Of a stretch of DNA of 64,000 nt, positions 52,688-61,634 are shown piece by piece. Made by a program: the position numbers and the translations under genes. Below the pieces are notes generated by a model that saw only the letters and a program-made list of their open reading frames with translations, was not told where the DNA came from and searched no databases. The first letter of the stretch is position 1; each line of letters opens with the position of its first letter. This DNA is from Saltatorellus ferox (lineage in GTDB: Bacteria > Planctomycetota > UBA1135 > GCA-002686595), in NCBI GenBank assembly GCA_007751475.1, contig CP036434.1:6639524-6703523 (forward strand), given 5' to 3'.

Positions 52688-53928
52688 TTCATCAGCCTGC
52701 GCCGCTGGCGCTCCATCACCTCGAAACCCTCTTCCCGCAGTCGCGCGTCGATGCGCGGCCCGGCGTCTGCGTTGCGCAACTCGACGACGAGGTCCACGTC
52801 GACCGAGCCGACGGGCACCTTCCAGCCCTCGCGATCGTGGCGCACGTCGAGGATGTTGCCGCGCTCGGACTCGACCGCTTCGAGGAGCCGCCGGAGCGTG
52901 CCCGGTTCGTCGGCCACGCGCAGCTTGAGCCGGTAGAGCGTCCCGCGCAGCGAAAGGCCGCTCTCGATGAGCCGGCCCAGCATCGACAGATCGATGTTGC
53001 CGCCGGAGATCACGCCGACCAGCGTGGAGCCGCCGCGGACCTTCCCGGCGAGCATCGCCGCGACGGGCGTCACCGCCGCCGCCTCCGCGACGACCTTGTT
53101 CTTCTCGAGGAGCTCGACCACGGCCGACGCGATCTCGGACTCCGTGACGGTCAGCGTTCGATCGACGAGCGCGCGCACGACCTCGAAGGTTCGCTTGCCG
53201 ACCTTGCCCACCCGAATGCCCTCGGCGAGCGTCTTCGGGTTCTCGACGATGCGCTCCTCGCCTTCCTTGATCGACTGCACCATGGGCGAGGCGCCTTCCG
53301 CCTGGACCCCGATGATCTTGACCTCGGGCCGCAGCGCCTTCATCGCCAGCGCGACGCCCGCGATCAGCCCACCGCCCCCGATGGGCAGGATCACGGCCTC
53401 GACGTCGGGGACCTGGCGAGCGATCTCCAGTCCGACCGTTCCCTGGCCGTGGATGATCGCCCAGTCGTCGAACGGGTGGATGGCGGTGCGGCCTTCGATC
53501 TCGCAGAGTTCGACCGCGTGCGCCGCGGCCTCGTCGTAGTTCGCGCCGTAGAGCACGACCTCGGCGCCGTAGCCGCGCGTCCGCTCGACCTTGGTGATCG
53601 CCGTGCTCTCGGGCATGACGATCTTCGCGCCGCAGCCCGCGAGCTGGGCGGCGAGCGCCACGCCCTGGGCGTGGTTGCCGGCCGACGCGGCGACGAGGCC
53701 GCGCCCGCGCTCCTCGTCCGACAACATCAAGATCTTGTTCAGGGCGCCGCGAACCTTGAAGGAGCCCGTGCGCTGGAGGTTCTCCAGCTTGAGGTGAACG
53801 TCGGATCCGAGGATCTCGCTGAACGTGTACGAGTACACCGTCGGCGTCTCCCGGATGTAGGGTTTGAGCCGCTCCGCGGCGTCTCGAACGGAGGCGATTT
53901 CCGCCTCGAGATTGATGGGTTCCGTCAT
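52684..53928 (-). CDS. ilvA: Threonine dehydratase with ACT domain
   Basis: A 414-residue PLP-dependent enzyme converting threonine to 2-oxobutanoate and ammonia. PLP-binding Lys58 is in LQRTGSFKVRGALNKI, followed by SAGNHAQGVALAA and ILPIGGGGLIAGVALAMK, and the PLP phosphate loop. A single ACT domain occupies about 335-410 (YRLKLRVADEPGTLRRLLEA). One ACT domain of this type is found in many catabolic-like or isoleucine-pathway enzymes, so ilvA versus tdcB is not certain. It begins 42 bp from the divergent membrane-protein gene. Confidence 0.93.
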   Translation of the reverse strand: MTEPINLEAEIASVRDAAERLKPYIRETPTVYSYTFSEILGSDVHLKLENLQRTGSFKVRGALNKILMLSDEERGRGLVAASAGNHAQGVALAAQLAGCGAKIVMPESTAITKVERTRGYGAEVVLYGANYDEAAAHAVELCEIEGRTAIHPFDDWAIIHGQGTVGLEIARQVPDVEAVILPIGGGGLIAGVALAMKALRPEVKIIGVQAEGASPMVQSIKEGEERIVENPKTLAEGIRVGKVGKRTFEVVRALVDRTLTVTESEIASAVVELLEKNKVVAEAAAVTPVAAMLAGKVRGGSTLVGVISGGNIDLSMLGRLIESGLSLRGTLYRLKLRVADEPGTLRRLLEAVESERGNILDVRHDREGWKVPVGSVDVDLVVELRNADAGPRIDARLREEGFEVMERQRRRLMN

Positions 53929-53955
53929 GGGTGGCCTCGGCTGGCCGGTGTAGAT

Positions 53956-53968
53956 GAGTAGACTACTC
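53956..53968. promoter_or_regulatory. Possible operator palindrome in divergent promoter region
   Basis: GAGTAGACTACTC is a perfect 6-bp inverted repeat with a 1-nt centre, in the 42-bp gap between the divergent genes starting at 53928 and 53971. It ends 2 bp before the plus-strand ATG. It could be a regulator site; no regulator gene is adjacent. Confidence 0.4.
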
Positions 53969-53970
53969 GG

Positions 53971-55602
53971 ATGGACGGCTCAGGCACACCGCGACCTCTC
54001 CCCGCTGGCACCGGATCCGGTGCGAGTCTTCGATCCCGCTGGGCGAAGCCGATCACCTGGGTCGGGGCGGCCCTCGTGCTGCTGGTGGCGCTATTCGCGC
54101 GGGCCGAGGATCTCGACGGTGGCGTCATGTCCCCGGACGACGGCTGGTTCCTGCGCTCGGCGCGCTCCGAACAGCTCACGGGTGGAATCGATCCGGTCCA
54201 GTGGCTCCAGCAGGACAAGGAGTGGTTCAAGATCCTGGTCGAAGACTTCGGGCGCGCCGAGTTGCCGCTGACTTTTCAGCACAGCTACCTGCATCAGCTG
54301 GTCACGCGCTACTCCATCCGACTGGGTTGGATCGTGGGCTTCGGCCACGTGGCGGCCCTCCGGCTGGACCAGGCATTCTTCGGGGCGCTGACCGCGCTGC
54401 TCGTCTTCCTCTGGCTGCGGCGGATCGCGCCCGAGGAGCCCCTGATCGCCCTGGCCGGGGGCGCGCTCATGGCGGTGCAGATGGGGCACGTGGCCGTTTC
54501 CCGATCGGGGTGGGGACAGGCCGCGTGCACCTTCTTCCTGATCTGGATGATCACGATCGCCTGGAAGATGCACACCACCGCAGGCGAGCGCGACACGGGC
54601 AAGCTCGTCCGCGGCGCCCTCGGCATCGCGGCGACCTCGGTCGTGGCCTACGGCTTCCACGAAATGGCCACGGTCTACACCCTCGTGCTCGCGGTCATCG
54701 TGGTCCTGCAGTTCGCCAAGGCTCCCAACGGGACGGCGCGCTGGCCGTGGTTCTCGCGGCGCGTGCTTTTCGGGCTACTCGGGTGCGTGCCGGTCGGGGC
54801 GCTGACCCTGGTGCTTCTCTTCTACAGCGAGTACGCGCAGAACACCTGGTTCACGTCCCCCTACGCCAATCAGTTCACCTGGCTGGAGATCCGCACGCTC
54901 TCGGCCAAGTTCCTGTGGAAGAACGCGATTTTCGCGCAGAGCGGCTGGCCGGTGCTCGCCCTCGCGCCGATCGGACTGGTCGGCGCCTTCACGCGCGACA
55001 TGCGCTGGCTCATCTGGCTCGTCCTGTGGGCGGTTCTCCCGACGCTACTGCTCTTCCTGAAGTTCGAGAATCCCTCGCTGGCGCGGATCTACCTGCCGGT
55101 CTTCGTGATCCTCGTGGTGCTCGCTGCGGAGGGGCTGGGCGTGCTCTGGGCGCTCGGTCGAAGCCGCGGCGGCAGAGCCGTGGCCGACGCCATCGCCATC
55201 GGGGCCATCGGCTGGTGCGCGGTCAGCACCTATGCGACCTTCATGGCGGGCCCTACCCACCCGCTCTTCGTCCGCGGCGTACACGGCGATCTCCCCGAAG
55301 GCGTCCACCCGCTCGGGACCTTCCAGCCGATCGCACGGGCGCTCCGAGAATTGGCCCCGACGGAGCCCGTGGCGATCGAATTCACCTACGGCCCGGCTTT
55401 CCGAGTGCTCGATATGGGTCTGCCCGCCGAGTTCGTGCCGCTTCTGCAGCGGATCGAGGACGGTAGGCCGCCGAAGCTCCTGATCGGACCGCGCAGAGAG
55501 GTGGAGCCCGCTCACCTGACTTCCCACGGTGGCCTGTATGAGCTACGCGCGGCCGACACCTACGACATGCTGGGCCTTTACGTCCTGGGAGACAAGCAAT
55601 GA
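53971..55602 (+). CDS. Polytopic membrane protein, GT-C glycosyltransferase-like
   Basis: A 543-residue protein with about ten hydrophobic helices. The first external loop holds an acidic pair (MSPDDGWFLRSARSEQL), as in GT-C dolichyl/polyprenyl-phosphate-dependent transferases. The hydrophilic C-terminal 110 residues are probably periplasmic. It overlaps the IPP isomerase gene by 4 bp; the isomerase feeds isoprenoid synthesis, including the polyprenyl carrier that such transferases use, so coupling makes sense, but this is inference. The specific sugar is unknown. Confidence 0.7.
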   Translation: MDGSGTPRPLPAGTGSGASLRSRWAKPITWVGAALVLLVALFARAEDLDGGVMSPDDGWFLRSARSEQLTGGIDPVQWLQQDKEWFKILVEDFGRAELPLTFQHSYLHQLVTRYSIRLGWIVGFGHVAALRLDQAFFGALTALLVFLWLRRIAPEEPLIALAGGALMAVQMGHVAVSRSGWGQAACTFFLIWMITIAWKMHTTAGERDTGKLVRGALGIAATSVVAYGFHEMATVYTLVLAVIVVLQFAKAPNGTARWPWFSRRVLFGLLGCVPVGALTLVLLFYSEYAQNTWFTSPYANQFTWLEIRTLSAKFLWKNAIFAQSGWPVLALAPIGLVGAFTRDMRWLIWLVLWAVLPTLLLFLKFENPSLARIYLPVFVILVVLAAEGLGVLWALGRSRGGRAVADAIAIGAIGWCAVSTYATFMAGPTHPLFVRGVHGDLPEGVHPLGTFQPIARALRELAPTEPVAIEFTYGPAFRVLDMGLPAEFVPLLQRIEDGRPPKLLIGPRREVEPAHLTSHGGLYELRAADTYDMLGLYVLGDKQ

Positions 55603-56171
55603 GCGCCGACCAGGACCCGGCGATGAGCCCCTGGGGACCTCGCGCGTCGGAGAAGCTGATCCTCGTCAACGAGGGCGACGAGGTGGTGGGTACGGCCACG
55701 CGGGCTGCCTGCCATGAAGGGGACGGTCTCCTGCATAGAGCGTTCTCTGTGTACCTGTTCGATGCGCTGGGCCGACTCATGATCCACCGCCGCCACGGTT
55801 CCAAGCCGCTCTGGCCCGGCTTCTGGTCGAACAGCTGCTGCAGCCATCCGCGCCACGGCGAAGACGTACTGGAAGCAGCGCGTCGGCGGACCAAGGAAGA
55901 GCTCGGTCTCGACGTCGAGCTGGTCCCGATCCACCGCTACGCCTACCGAGCCAGGTACGGCGACGTCGGGTCCGAGTACGAACTCGTGCACGTCTTCGTC
56001 GGACGCTGCGATCCGGAGGAGATCGATCCCGATCCCGAAGAGATCGCCGACCTGCGCCTCTTCGACGTCGAGGCGATGGACGAGGCCATCGGCGAGGAGT
56101 CGATCTTCACGCCGTGGTTCCGGATGGCGTGGCCGACCGTCAAGGAGCGCTGGGAGAAGGCGCTCGCCTGA
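55599..56171 (+). CDS. idi: Isopentenyl-diphosphate delta-isomerase, type I
   Basis: A 190-residue Nudix-fold enzyme interconverting IPP and DMAPP. Key signatures: RHGSKPLWPGFWSNSCCSHP with catalytic Cys81, the RRRTKEELGL Nudix helix, and SEYELVHVFVGR with Glu126. Length agrees with E. coli Idi (about 180). The start overlaps the preceding membrane-protein gene by 4 bp (ATGA). It is convergent with the dioxygenase gene, whose stop is 4 bp away. Confidence 0.93.
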   Translation: MSADQDPAMSPWGPRASEKLILVNEGDEVVGTATRAACHEGDGLLHRAFSVYLFDALGRLMIHRRHGSKPLWPGFWSNSCCSHPRHGEDVLEAARRRTKEELGLDVELVPIHRYAYRARYGDVGSEYELVHVFVGRCDPEEIDPDPEEIADLRLFDVEAMDEAIGEESIFTPWFRMAWPTVKERWEKALA

Positions 56172-56175
56172 CCCT

Positions 56176-56940
56176 TCACACGTCGCGGCGGCGATAGGTC
56201 AGGACCAGAACGTCTCGGTAGGCCGGGACCGCGGGGTCGAGGGGTTCCACGGCGGTCACGCCGTGCCAGACCCGGGTGTCGTCGACGAGCGCGAGGTCCA
56301 GGGGATGGGTCAGGGTGAATTCACCGAGCTCCTCGCCCTCGGCATCGTGGATCGTCGTCGTCCCGCTCTGGATGTTGACCCGCCGCACGAGAGCGACGAG
56401 CACGAAGTCGACGCCGTCACGGTGAACGCCCTCAGGGGTAGGCTGGCCGTGCTCGCCGGGGCGCGCTTCGATCCGGAACTGATGCGCCTCGACGAGCCAA
56501 TGCCCGACGTCAGGAGCCAGTGCCCCGAAAAGCCGCTGGCCGTAGCGAGCCAGGCACCCGAAGCTCTCCGTCGCGGCGGCGCTGGCCTCGACCGGAAGGA
56601 AGCTGCGATCGACCCCGCCGTTGAGCCGGTTGTACTCGAGGTCCTGGAAGTGGGGCGCGTCCGGGAGTCGGGTGAGCGCTCCCTCCCGGCCCGCCGTGAA
56701 GACGCCGTGCCGGCGCCGCCGATAGCGCCCGTGATCCGCCATGTGCTCGTCGATCCCGAGATCGTCCCAGCTCGCGGCGAAGGCCTCCCAGTCGGGAAAG
56801 TCCCCCGTGAGCTGCTGGAGAGCGTCGGCTCGCGAAAGAAACGCGAATCCTCGGTCCTGAAGCTCTCGCAGCGTTCCGCGGAGGCCGCCGCCCGGCGAGT
56901 GGTCTTCGAGGGGCTCGATGGCAGGAGGGTGGCGGGTCAT
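56176..56940 (-). CDS. 2OG-Fe(II) dioxygenase family protein (PF10014-like)
   Basis: A 254-residue protein resembling the IDO/2OG-Fe_Oxy_2 family, whose known members hydroxylate free amino acids such as isoleucine. Metal ligands His and Asp are in EGVHRDGVDFVLVALV and the second His in DDTRVWHGVTAVEP, with a preceding NIQSGTTTI strand and an Arg near the C-terminus (VLTYRRRDV) for 2-oxoglutarate. An ATG at 56958 is an alternative start. Substrate is not known. Confidence 0.82.
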   Translation of the reverse strand: MTRHPPAIEPLEDHSPGGGLRGTLRELQDRGFAFLSRADALQQLTGDFPDWEAFAASWDDLGIDEHMADHGRYRRRRHGVFTAGREGALTRLPDAPHFQDLEYNRLNGGVDRSFLPVEASAAATESFGCLARYGQRLFGALAPDVGHWLVEAHQFRIEARPGEHGQPTPEGVHRDGVDFVLVALVRRVNIQSGTTTIHDAEGEELGEFTLTHPLDLALVDDTRVWHGVTAVEPLDPAVPAYRDVLVLTYRRRDV

Positions 56941-57019
56941 GGCGTGAACATAGCCCACGCCGGGTGCGCCGGTGCTCTGTCCCCTACAAATGGCCCGCGC
57001 CAGGGTCGTTCAGGCTGAA

Positions 57020-57235
57020 TCAACCCGCGGACTCCCGATGGATCTGGCGGTACTCACTGTCGCCGGAGTCGCCCTTGATGTCCCTGCGCAGATTCTTCAT
57101 TTCTGCGGGCGAGAAGAGCATGACCTCGTTTCCGCACTCCGCGCAGTACGCGGCCGACGGAGATTGGAGGAAGCGCACGTAGCCGGCGCACTCGGGGCAG
57201 AACCTCTTGTCCTCGTCGAAGAAAGAAAGGGTCAT
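57020..57235 (-). CDS. Small zinc-ribbon protein
   Basis: A 71-residue protein with two Cys-x2-Cys knuckles: RFCPECAGYVRF and AYCAECGNEVMLF, which would bind one zinc. The C-terminus is charged. A GGTGATG sequence near the ATG is one of the few SD-like sites in the window. No partner is evident. It may be a small regulator or a protein-interaction module. Confidence 0.75.
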   Translation of the reverse strand: MTLSFFDEDKRFCPECAGYVRFLQSPSAAYCAECGNEVMLFSPAEMKNLRRDIKGDSGDSEYRQIHRESAG

Positions 57236-57350
57236 GGCATCACCTCACCGTCAAGGCTCCGAAGAATCGAAATTACGGGGGCAGACCCGAAGTGAGTGCG
57301 CCTCCCGGTATCTAGATATCTCGACCCGCAGGGATTGGCGACGGTCTTGA

Positions 57351-58640
57351 TCAGGATTTCTTTGACGCTTCTGAGGCAGCCGCGAGGCCGAGGCCACTCC
57401 CGGCGAGGTACCCGCTCGCGAACGCCCACTGAAGGTTGAAGCCGCCGCAGGGGCCGTCCAGGTCCAGGACCTCGCCGCAGAGGTAGAGTCCGGGCTGAAG
57501 CTTGCTCTCCAGGGTCTCCGGGCGCACGTCCTTGAGGCGCGCGCCGCCGCGGGTCACGAAGGCCCCGTCGTAGCCCGTATGGCCCGTGATCGTGAGGGGC
57601 GTCTTCACCAGCGTACGGATCAAGGTGTCCTTCGCCTCGCCCGGGAGCTTCTGAAGGAGCGTGGTCGGATCGACGTCGCTCAGCTCGCAGATCACCTCCG
57701 CCACCTCCAGCGGAAGCTCTTCCTCCAGCCACTCGATCACCGGACGCACTGGCGCCGTCCGCCACTCCTTGAAGAGCAGCTGCCAGTCCTCCTGGGTCCT
57801 GCCGCCGCAGAGATTCATCACGATCGGGACCTCGCCGTAGCGTTCGAGAAGCGGCGAGAGCTCCCGCGAGATGTCCAGCACGACCGGACCACGCAGCCCG
57901 CTCTTGGTGAAGATGAGGTCGCCGGTCCGCGCCACCTTCGCGTGCTTCTTCATGTCGACCTGAAGGTGCGCCTTGCCGATCGTGTGCGCGGTGCAGCGAC
58001 CCGGCCAGTCCTCGGCCGTCACGACCGGCACGCCAGCGGGATGACGCGCGGTCACCTTGTGGCCGAAGCTCTCGGCGAAGGCGTAGCCACCGCCCGAGGC
58101 GCCCGACTTGGGCAGCGCGAGCCCGCCGGTGGCGATGACCAGCTGCCGCGCGCGGAACTCGCCCAAGGGGTAGCGGATGACGAAATGGCCCCCGTCCTCC
58201 GTGGACTCATGGACCGTCGACTGGACCTCACAGTTCGTCACCACCTCGACGGCGAGACGCTCGAGCTCCCCCATGAGGCCCGCGAGAACGGTCGCCGACT
58301 TGCGCGTCTCGGGCCACACCCGGAATCCATCCAGGACGACGGTCTGGACGCCGATGCCGTGGAAGAACTCGCGCAGCTTCGGGCCGCCAAGCTCGGCCAG
58401 CGCTGGCCCCATGAAACGCCCCTCGCGCCCGACGCGCTCCATGAACTGATCGGTGTCGAGCGTGTTCGAAAGATTGCAGCGCTGACCTCCCGACGCGAGC
58501 AGCTTTCGGCCGAGCGACGGCGACTTCTCCACCAGGATCGTGCGCCGCCCCAGACGGGCCGCACGGATGGCCGCGACCATGCCGGACGCGCCTCCGCCGA
58601 TGATCAGGACGTCGGCTGCTGAATCTGGGGTGCCGGGCAT
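57351..58640 (-). CDS. BaiN/RdsA-like NAD(P)/FAD flavoprotein (HI0933 family)
   Basis: A 429-residue flavoprotein. The FAD-binding loop is DVLIIGGGASGMVAAIRAAR, followed by LGRKLLASGGQRCNLSN, a hallmark of the HI0933/BaiN family. Other signatures are LVIATGGLALPKSGASGGGY and a late GLYLCGEVLDLDGPCGGFNL. The chosen start (58640) places the Rossmann motif near the N-terminus; ATG 58703 is also possible and would add 21 residues. Substrate is unknown; some relatives reduce unsaturated bile-acid-like compounds. Confidence 0.88.
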   Translation of the reverse strand: MPGTPDSAADVLIIGGGASGMVAAIRAARLGRRTILVEKSPSLGRKLLASGGQRCNLSNTLDTDQFMERVGREGRFMGPALAELGGPKLREFFHGIGVQTVVLDGFRVWPETRKSATVLAGLMGELERLAVEVVTNCEVQSTVHESTEDGGHFVIRYPLGEFRARQLVIATGGLALPKSGASGGGYAFAESFGHKVTARHPAGVPVVTAEDWPGRCTAHTIGKAHLQVDMKKHAKVARTGDLIFTKSGLRGPVVLDISRELSPLLERYGEVPIVMNLCGGRTQEDWQLLFKEWRTAPVRPVIEWLEEELPLEVAEVICELSDVDPTTLLQKLPGEAKDTLIRTLVKTPLTITGHTGYDGAFVTRGGARLKDVRPETLESKLQPGLYLCGEVLDLDGPCGGFNLQWAFASGYLAGSGLGLAAASEASKKS

Positions 58641-58691
58641 TTCGCCCAAGACGATAGCAGATTCGGCTGTCGGGCCGCGCGGTGCGGATGC

Positions 58692-58721
58692 CTGAGGCTT
58701 CATGGGCCTTCACAGCCTCAG
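58692..58721 (-). terminator. Possible hairpin between flavoprotein and dehydrogenase genes
   Basis: CTGAGGCT and AGCCTCAG form an 8-bp perfect stem with a 14-nt loop, 89 bp beyond the stop of the upstream gene at 58811. No T-tract follows. If it terminates that gene, the flavoprotein start at 58640 is favoured over 58703, which would fall inside it. Confidence 0.35.
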
Positions 58722-58810
58722 CAAGACTCCATTTTGCCCACCATTGGTCGTTTCTGGCGCATCCGCCAACGCGGATGAACTTCCAGCCTGAGCTCTACCT
58801 GCTCAGGCCC

Positions 58811-60397
58811 TCAGGGACAGAAGGTCACCGTCGTGGCGCTCGTGAAGTTCGAGCCCCCTGCGCCCCCGTCGCGGTACCAGGCCTGGAAAGTCACGGTGCT
58901 GCCAGGACCGACGACGGATCCCGTTCCGACCGCGAAAGGCGGAGCCGTCAGGTCGAGCGGAAACAGGGCCGCGCCGCCCCCGCTGGCGAACTGAACGCCC
59001 AGTCTCAAAAGACTCCCGCCCACGCAGAGCCTACCTCCCCCCACGGCCACGTCCGCCGTCTCCGGACCCACGAAGAGCAGCGCGGGCGTCTGCGGCGGAA
59101 GCGTTCCCAGACTGATCGAAACGAGGTTTTCCGAATAGGCCGTGGAGCCGTTGAACCGCAGCGTGCCCGCCTGACCCAGGGAGTTCGGCTCTCCGAGACA
59201 GGTCGTCGTCGCCACGCAGCCGCGCACCATGCGGAACACGGAACCGGAGCCGTGGTCGACCAGGAGAAGCTCCCCGTCGCCGTCCTCTCCGAAGGAAGAG
59301 GCGGTGATCGGCTGGGCGGTCGCGGGTCGAATCTCGACGCTGCGCTCCACGGTCTCGAAGCCGCTGGCCGTTCGCAGCGTCGTCCAGGTTCGGCGTGTGC
59401 AGAAGTCCGTGGAGACGTAGTGCCCCACGAGTTCAGGGATGGCCGACCCGCGGTAGACGTAGCCGCCGGTGATCGAGCAGCCCAGGCTGTGGTCGTAGGC
59501 GAAGGCGGGCACGCGGAAGCTCGGGTCCCCGCAGGCGGAGGTCCCGGGCGCGCAGCTACCACCGGCAGACCCGCCGACGACGTGACACGTCTCCCCCTCC
59601 ATGACCGGCCAGCCGAAGTTGACCCCGAGTTCCCCCCCGGCCGCGAAGTTCACCTCTTCACGCGCCTCCTGACCGACGTCACCGATCCAAAGATCGCCGG
59701 TCAACCGGTCGAAGCTCCACTTCCACGGATGCCGAAACCCTAGCTGGGCGACCTCGGGCGCATGACCGGGAAGGCCCACGAAGGGATTGTCGGCCGGGAT
59801 CGAATACGGTGCGCCGTGATCCACGTCGATGCGCAGGATCTTTCCGAGGAGCGACGCCGGATCCTGGGCTCGACAGTTGGGGTCGTGCTGAATCCCACCA
59901 TCGCCCGCTCCGACCCACAGCATGCCGTCCGGGCCGAACGTCAGCGTGCCCCCGCCGTGACCGCGAACGTCCTCGGGAAAGCGAAGGATCTCGGCGAGGG
60001 ACGCAGGATCGACCCGGTCAGGATCCGTGGCGTCGCGCGTCATCCGCGCCAGTACGAGGTCGAGCCCGGTCGCGCTTCCAGGCGCGTCGTACCAGAGGTA
60101 CACGAATCCGTTCTGCTCGTAGTCGGGGTGAAACGCCGTCGCGCGTAGGCCGGCGAGGCCGGTCGCGGTCACCAGTCCCGAGACGTCGAGAAACGGAACA
60201 GGGTCGACCACGCCATCTCTAACGATATGAACACGACCGTCGATCGCCGTGGCGAACAGTCGGTCATCATCGGACCGTCCGGTGATGCCGACGATGCGCG
60301 CTTGACCGAGACCGGCGGAGGGGTCGACGATTCGCTCGAAGACGAGCGGCTGCTGGGGAGCCGGGAACGACGCAAGGAGTACCAAGGATGCGAGCAT
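58811..60397 (-). CDS. Secreted glucose/sorbosone dehydrogenase-like protein with shared C-terminal domain
   Basis: A 528-residue exported protein with signal peptide MLASLVLLASFPAPQQ. Residues about 18-395 form a six-bladed GSDH-type propeller: LAGLRATAFHPDYEQNGFVY, HGGGTLTFGPDGMLWVGAGD, GKILRIDV and LGFRHPWKWSFDRLTGDLWI, with a C-rich insert (CAPGTSACGDPSF). Relatives use PQQ to oxidise sugars in the periplasm; the PQQ-binding set was not fully traced. The last 125 residues are a diverged copy of the shared C-terminal domain (RLCVGGSLLRL, FQAWYRDG, SNFTS). It is 31 bp downstream of an SGNH hydrolase gene on the same strand. Confidence 0.82.
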   Translation of the reverse strand: MLASLVLLASFPAPQQPLVFERIVDPSAGLGQARIVGITGRSDDDRLFATAIDGRVHIVRDGVVDPVPFLDVSGLVTATGLAGLRATAFHPDYEQNGFVYLWYDAPGSATGLDLVLARMTRDATDPDRVDPASLAEILRFPEDVRGHGGGTLTFGPDGMLWVGAGDGGIQHDPNCRAQDPASLLGKILRIDVDHGAPYSIPADNPFVGLPGHAPEVAQLGFRHPWKWSFDRLTGDLWIGDVGQEAREEVNFAAGGELGVNFGWPVMEGETCHVVGGSAGGSCAPGTSACGDPSFRVPAFAYDHSLGCSITGGYVYRGSAIPELVGHYVSTDFCTRRTWTTLRTASGFETVERSVEIRPATAQPITASSFGEDGDGELLLVDHGSGSVFRMVRGCVATTTCLGEPNSLGQAGTLRFNGSTAYSENLVSISLGTLPPQTPALLFVGPETADVAVGGGRLCVGGSLLRLGVQFASGGGAALFPLDLTAPPFAVGTGSVVGPGSTVTFQAWYRDGGAGGSNFTSATTVTFCP

Positions 60398-60427
60398 GGC
60401 GGTAAGCTGGGAAGCACTGCATGGGGG

Positions 60428-61414
60428 TTAGCGGGTCAGGTATCCTAGCGCTCGAAGGCCGCGTATGACCTCTTCCGCCACTCGCCTGTGCCCAAGAGCG
60501 TTCCAGTGCCCCACCGGCGGCCCATGGAAGAGTTCCTCCCCCGCGGCCATCGCCGCTTCGAACGTCGGTCGCAGGTCGATCACCTGCGTGCCCGCGCTCG
60601 CGAGAGCGGCCCGGACCTCGTCCGCGATCTCGGCGTCGATATCAGGCTCATGCACCAGAACCACGACCAAACCGACACGGCGGTCCCCCGCGAGTCTCTC
60701 CATCTCCGCGACCATCGCCAGGTAGAGAGCGACAGGATCAGGACACTCCTCCCGAACCTGGCTCGCCTCGCGACCCAGCTTGCGTGCGACGAGGGCCACG
60801 GCCTCACCCAGGTACGTGGCGGAGCGCAGGCGCACGAGGGGCCCGGCGTGAAGTGGAATCAAGCGCAGGGCACCTTCCTCCAGCACGTAGCGCGGCTTGG
60901 GCCAGCGATGGCGCACCGAGTGCTGGATGTCCAGAAGATCGTTTCCCAGGTAGCTCACGCATAGAACGACGTCCGGCCGGTAGTCGAACACCTCGTGCCG
61001 AAGCACCTCGAGTTCCTGGTCCGTTCCGAACCCGTTCATGCCGAAGTTGAGCACGTCGACCTTGGGGAGTTCGTCCTCGATCAGCTCGGTGAAGCGCTCG
61101 CCATCATCCGCTCCCACGCCGAACGTGAACGAGTCGCCGATGGCTGCGAGCCGCACGCTTCCCTCCTCACGCACAGGGCTTCGCTCACGATCTCGCCAGC
61201 CAGCGGCGTTCGTTCGCGCGGGCCGATCGCGCCCCCACATCGCGCCTTGCCTGGCCACGTTCGGATAGGCTCGCCATCCGTAGTCCCGATGGAGCCCGAC
61301 TCCGCGTTCACTCCCTCGCACGACCATCACGGCGCGGAGCCCGCCTTCGATGAAAAGCGGGCTGGCGAGGAGGAGGACGAGCATCCAGGGCTTCCGACGG
61401 CGAGAACGAAGCAT
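60428..61414 (-). CDS. Membrane-anchored SGNH/GDSL-like hydrolase
   Basis: A 328-residue protein. Residues 9-31 form an N-terminal membrane anchor. The nucleophile motif is RLAAIGDSFTFGVG with Ser95. Block II Gly is in VLNFGMNGFGTDQEL, block III Asn in VSYLGNDLLD, and the catalytic His in PVGHWNALGHRRVAEE. The layout fits acyl or acetyl esterases acting on polysaccharide at the cell surface. The start at 61414 puts the anchor at the N-terminus; the frame is open further up but not protein-like. It is divergent from the S9 peptidase gene. Confidence 0.85.
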   Translation of the reverse strand: MLRSRRRKPWMLVLLLASPLFIEGGLRAVMVVRGSERGVGLHRDYGWRAYPNVARQGAMWGRDRPARTNAAGWRDRERSPVREEGSVRLAAIGDSFTFGVGADDGERFTELIEDELPKVDVLNFGMNGFGTDQELEVLRHEVFDYRPDVVLCVSYLGNDLLDIQHSVRHRWPKPRYVLEEGALRLIPLHAGPLVRLRSATYLGEAVALVARKLGREASQVREECPDPVALYLAMVAEMERLAGDRRVGLVVVLVHEPDIDAEIADEVRAALASAGTQVIDLRPTFEAAMAAGEELFHGPPVGHWNALGHRRVAEEVIRGLRALGYLTR

Positions 61415-61634
61415 CGTGGGCGAGGATAGCGACACCGCCGGTGCTGCGCTGGTTCTCCTTCCGGGACTCCCTGCACGCTCTTCGGAGCCGTTGACTGAGC
61501 GGGACACAGGTAAATCCCCCGTCAGCGCGTACCGCTCTGCCCCATGCTGCACGCCGCTACCGGTAGCCTGGGCTGTCCGTGACGCTGGATCCCCCATCGT
61601 CCTCCTCTTCGATTTTCCATAGCCGCTGGACCCC

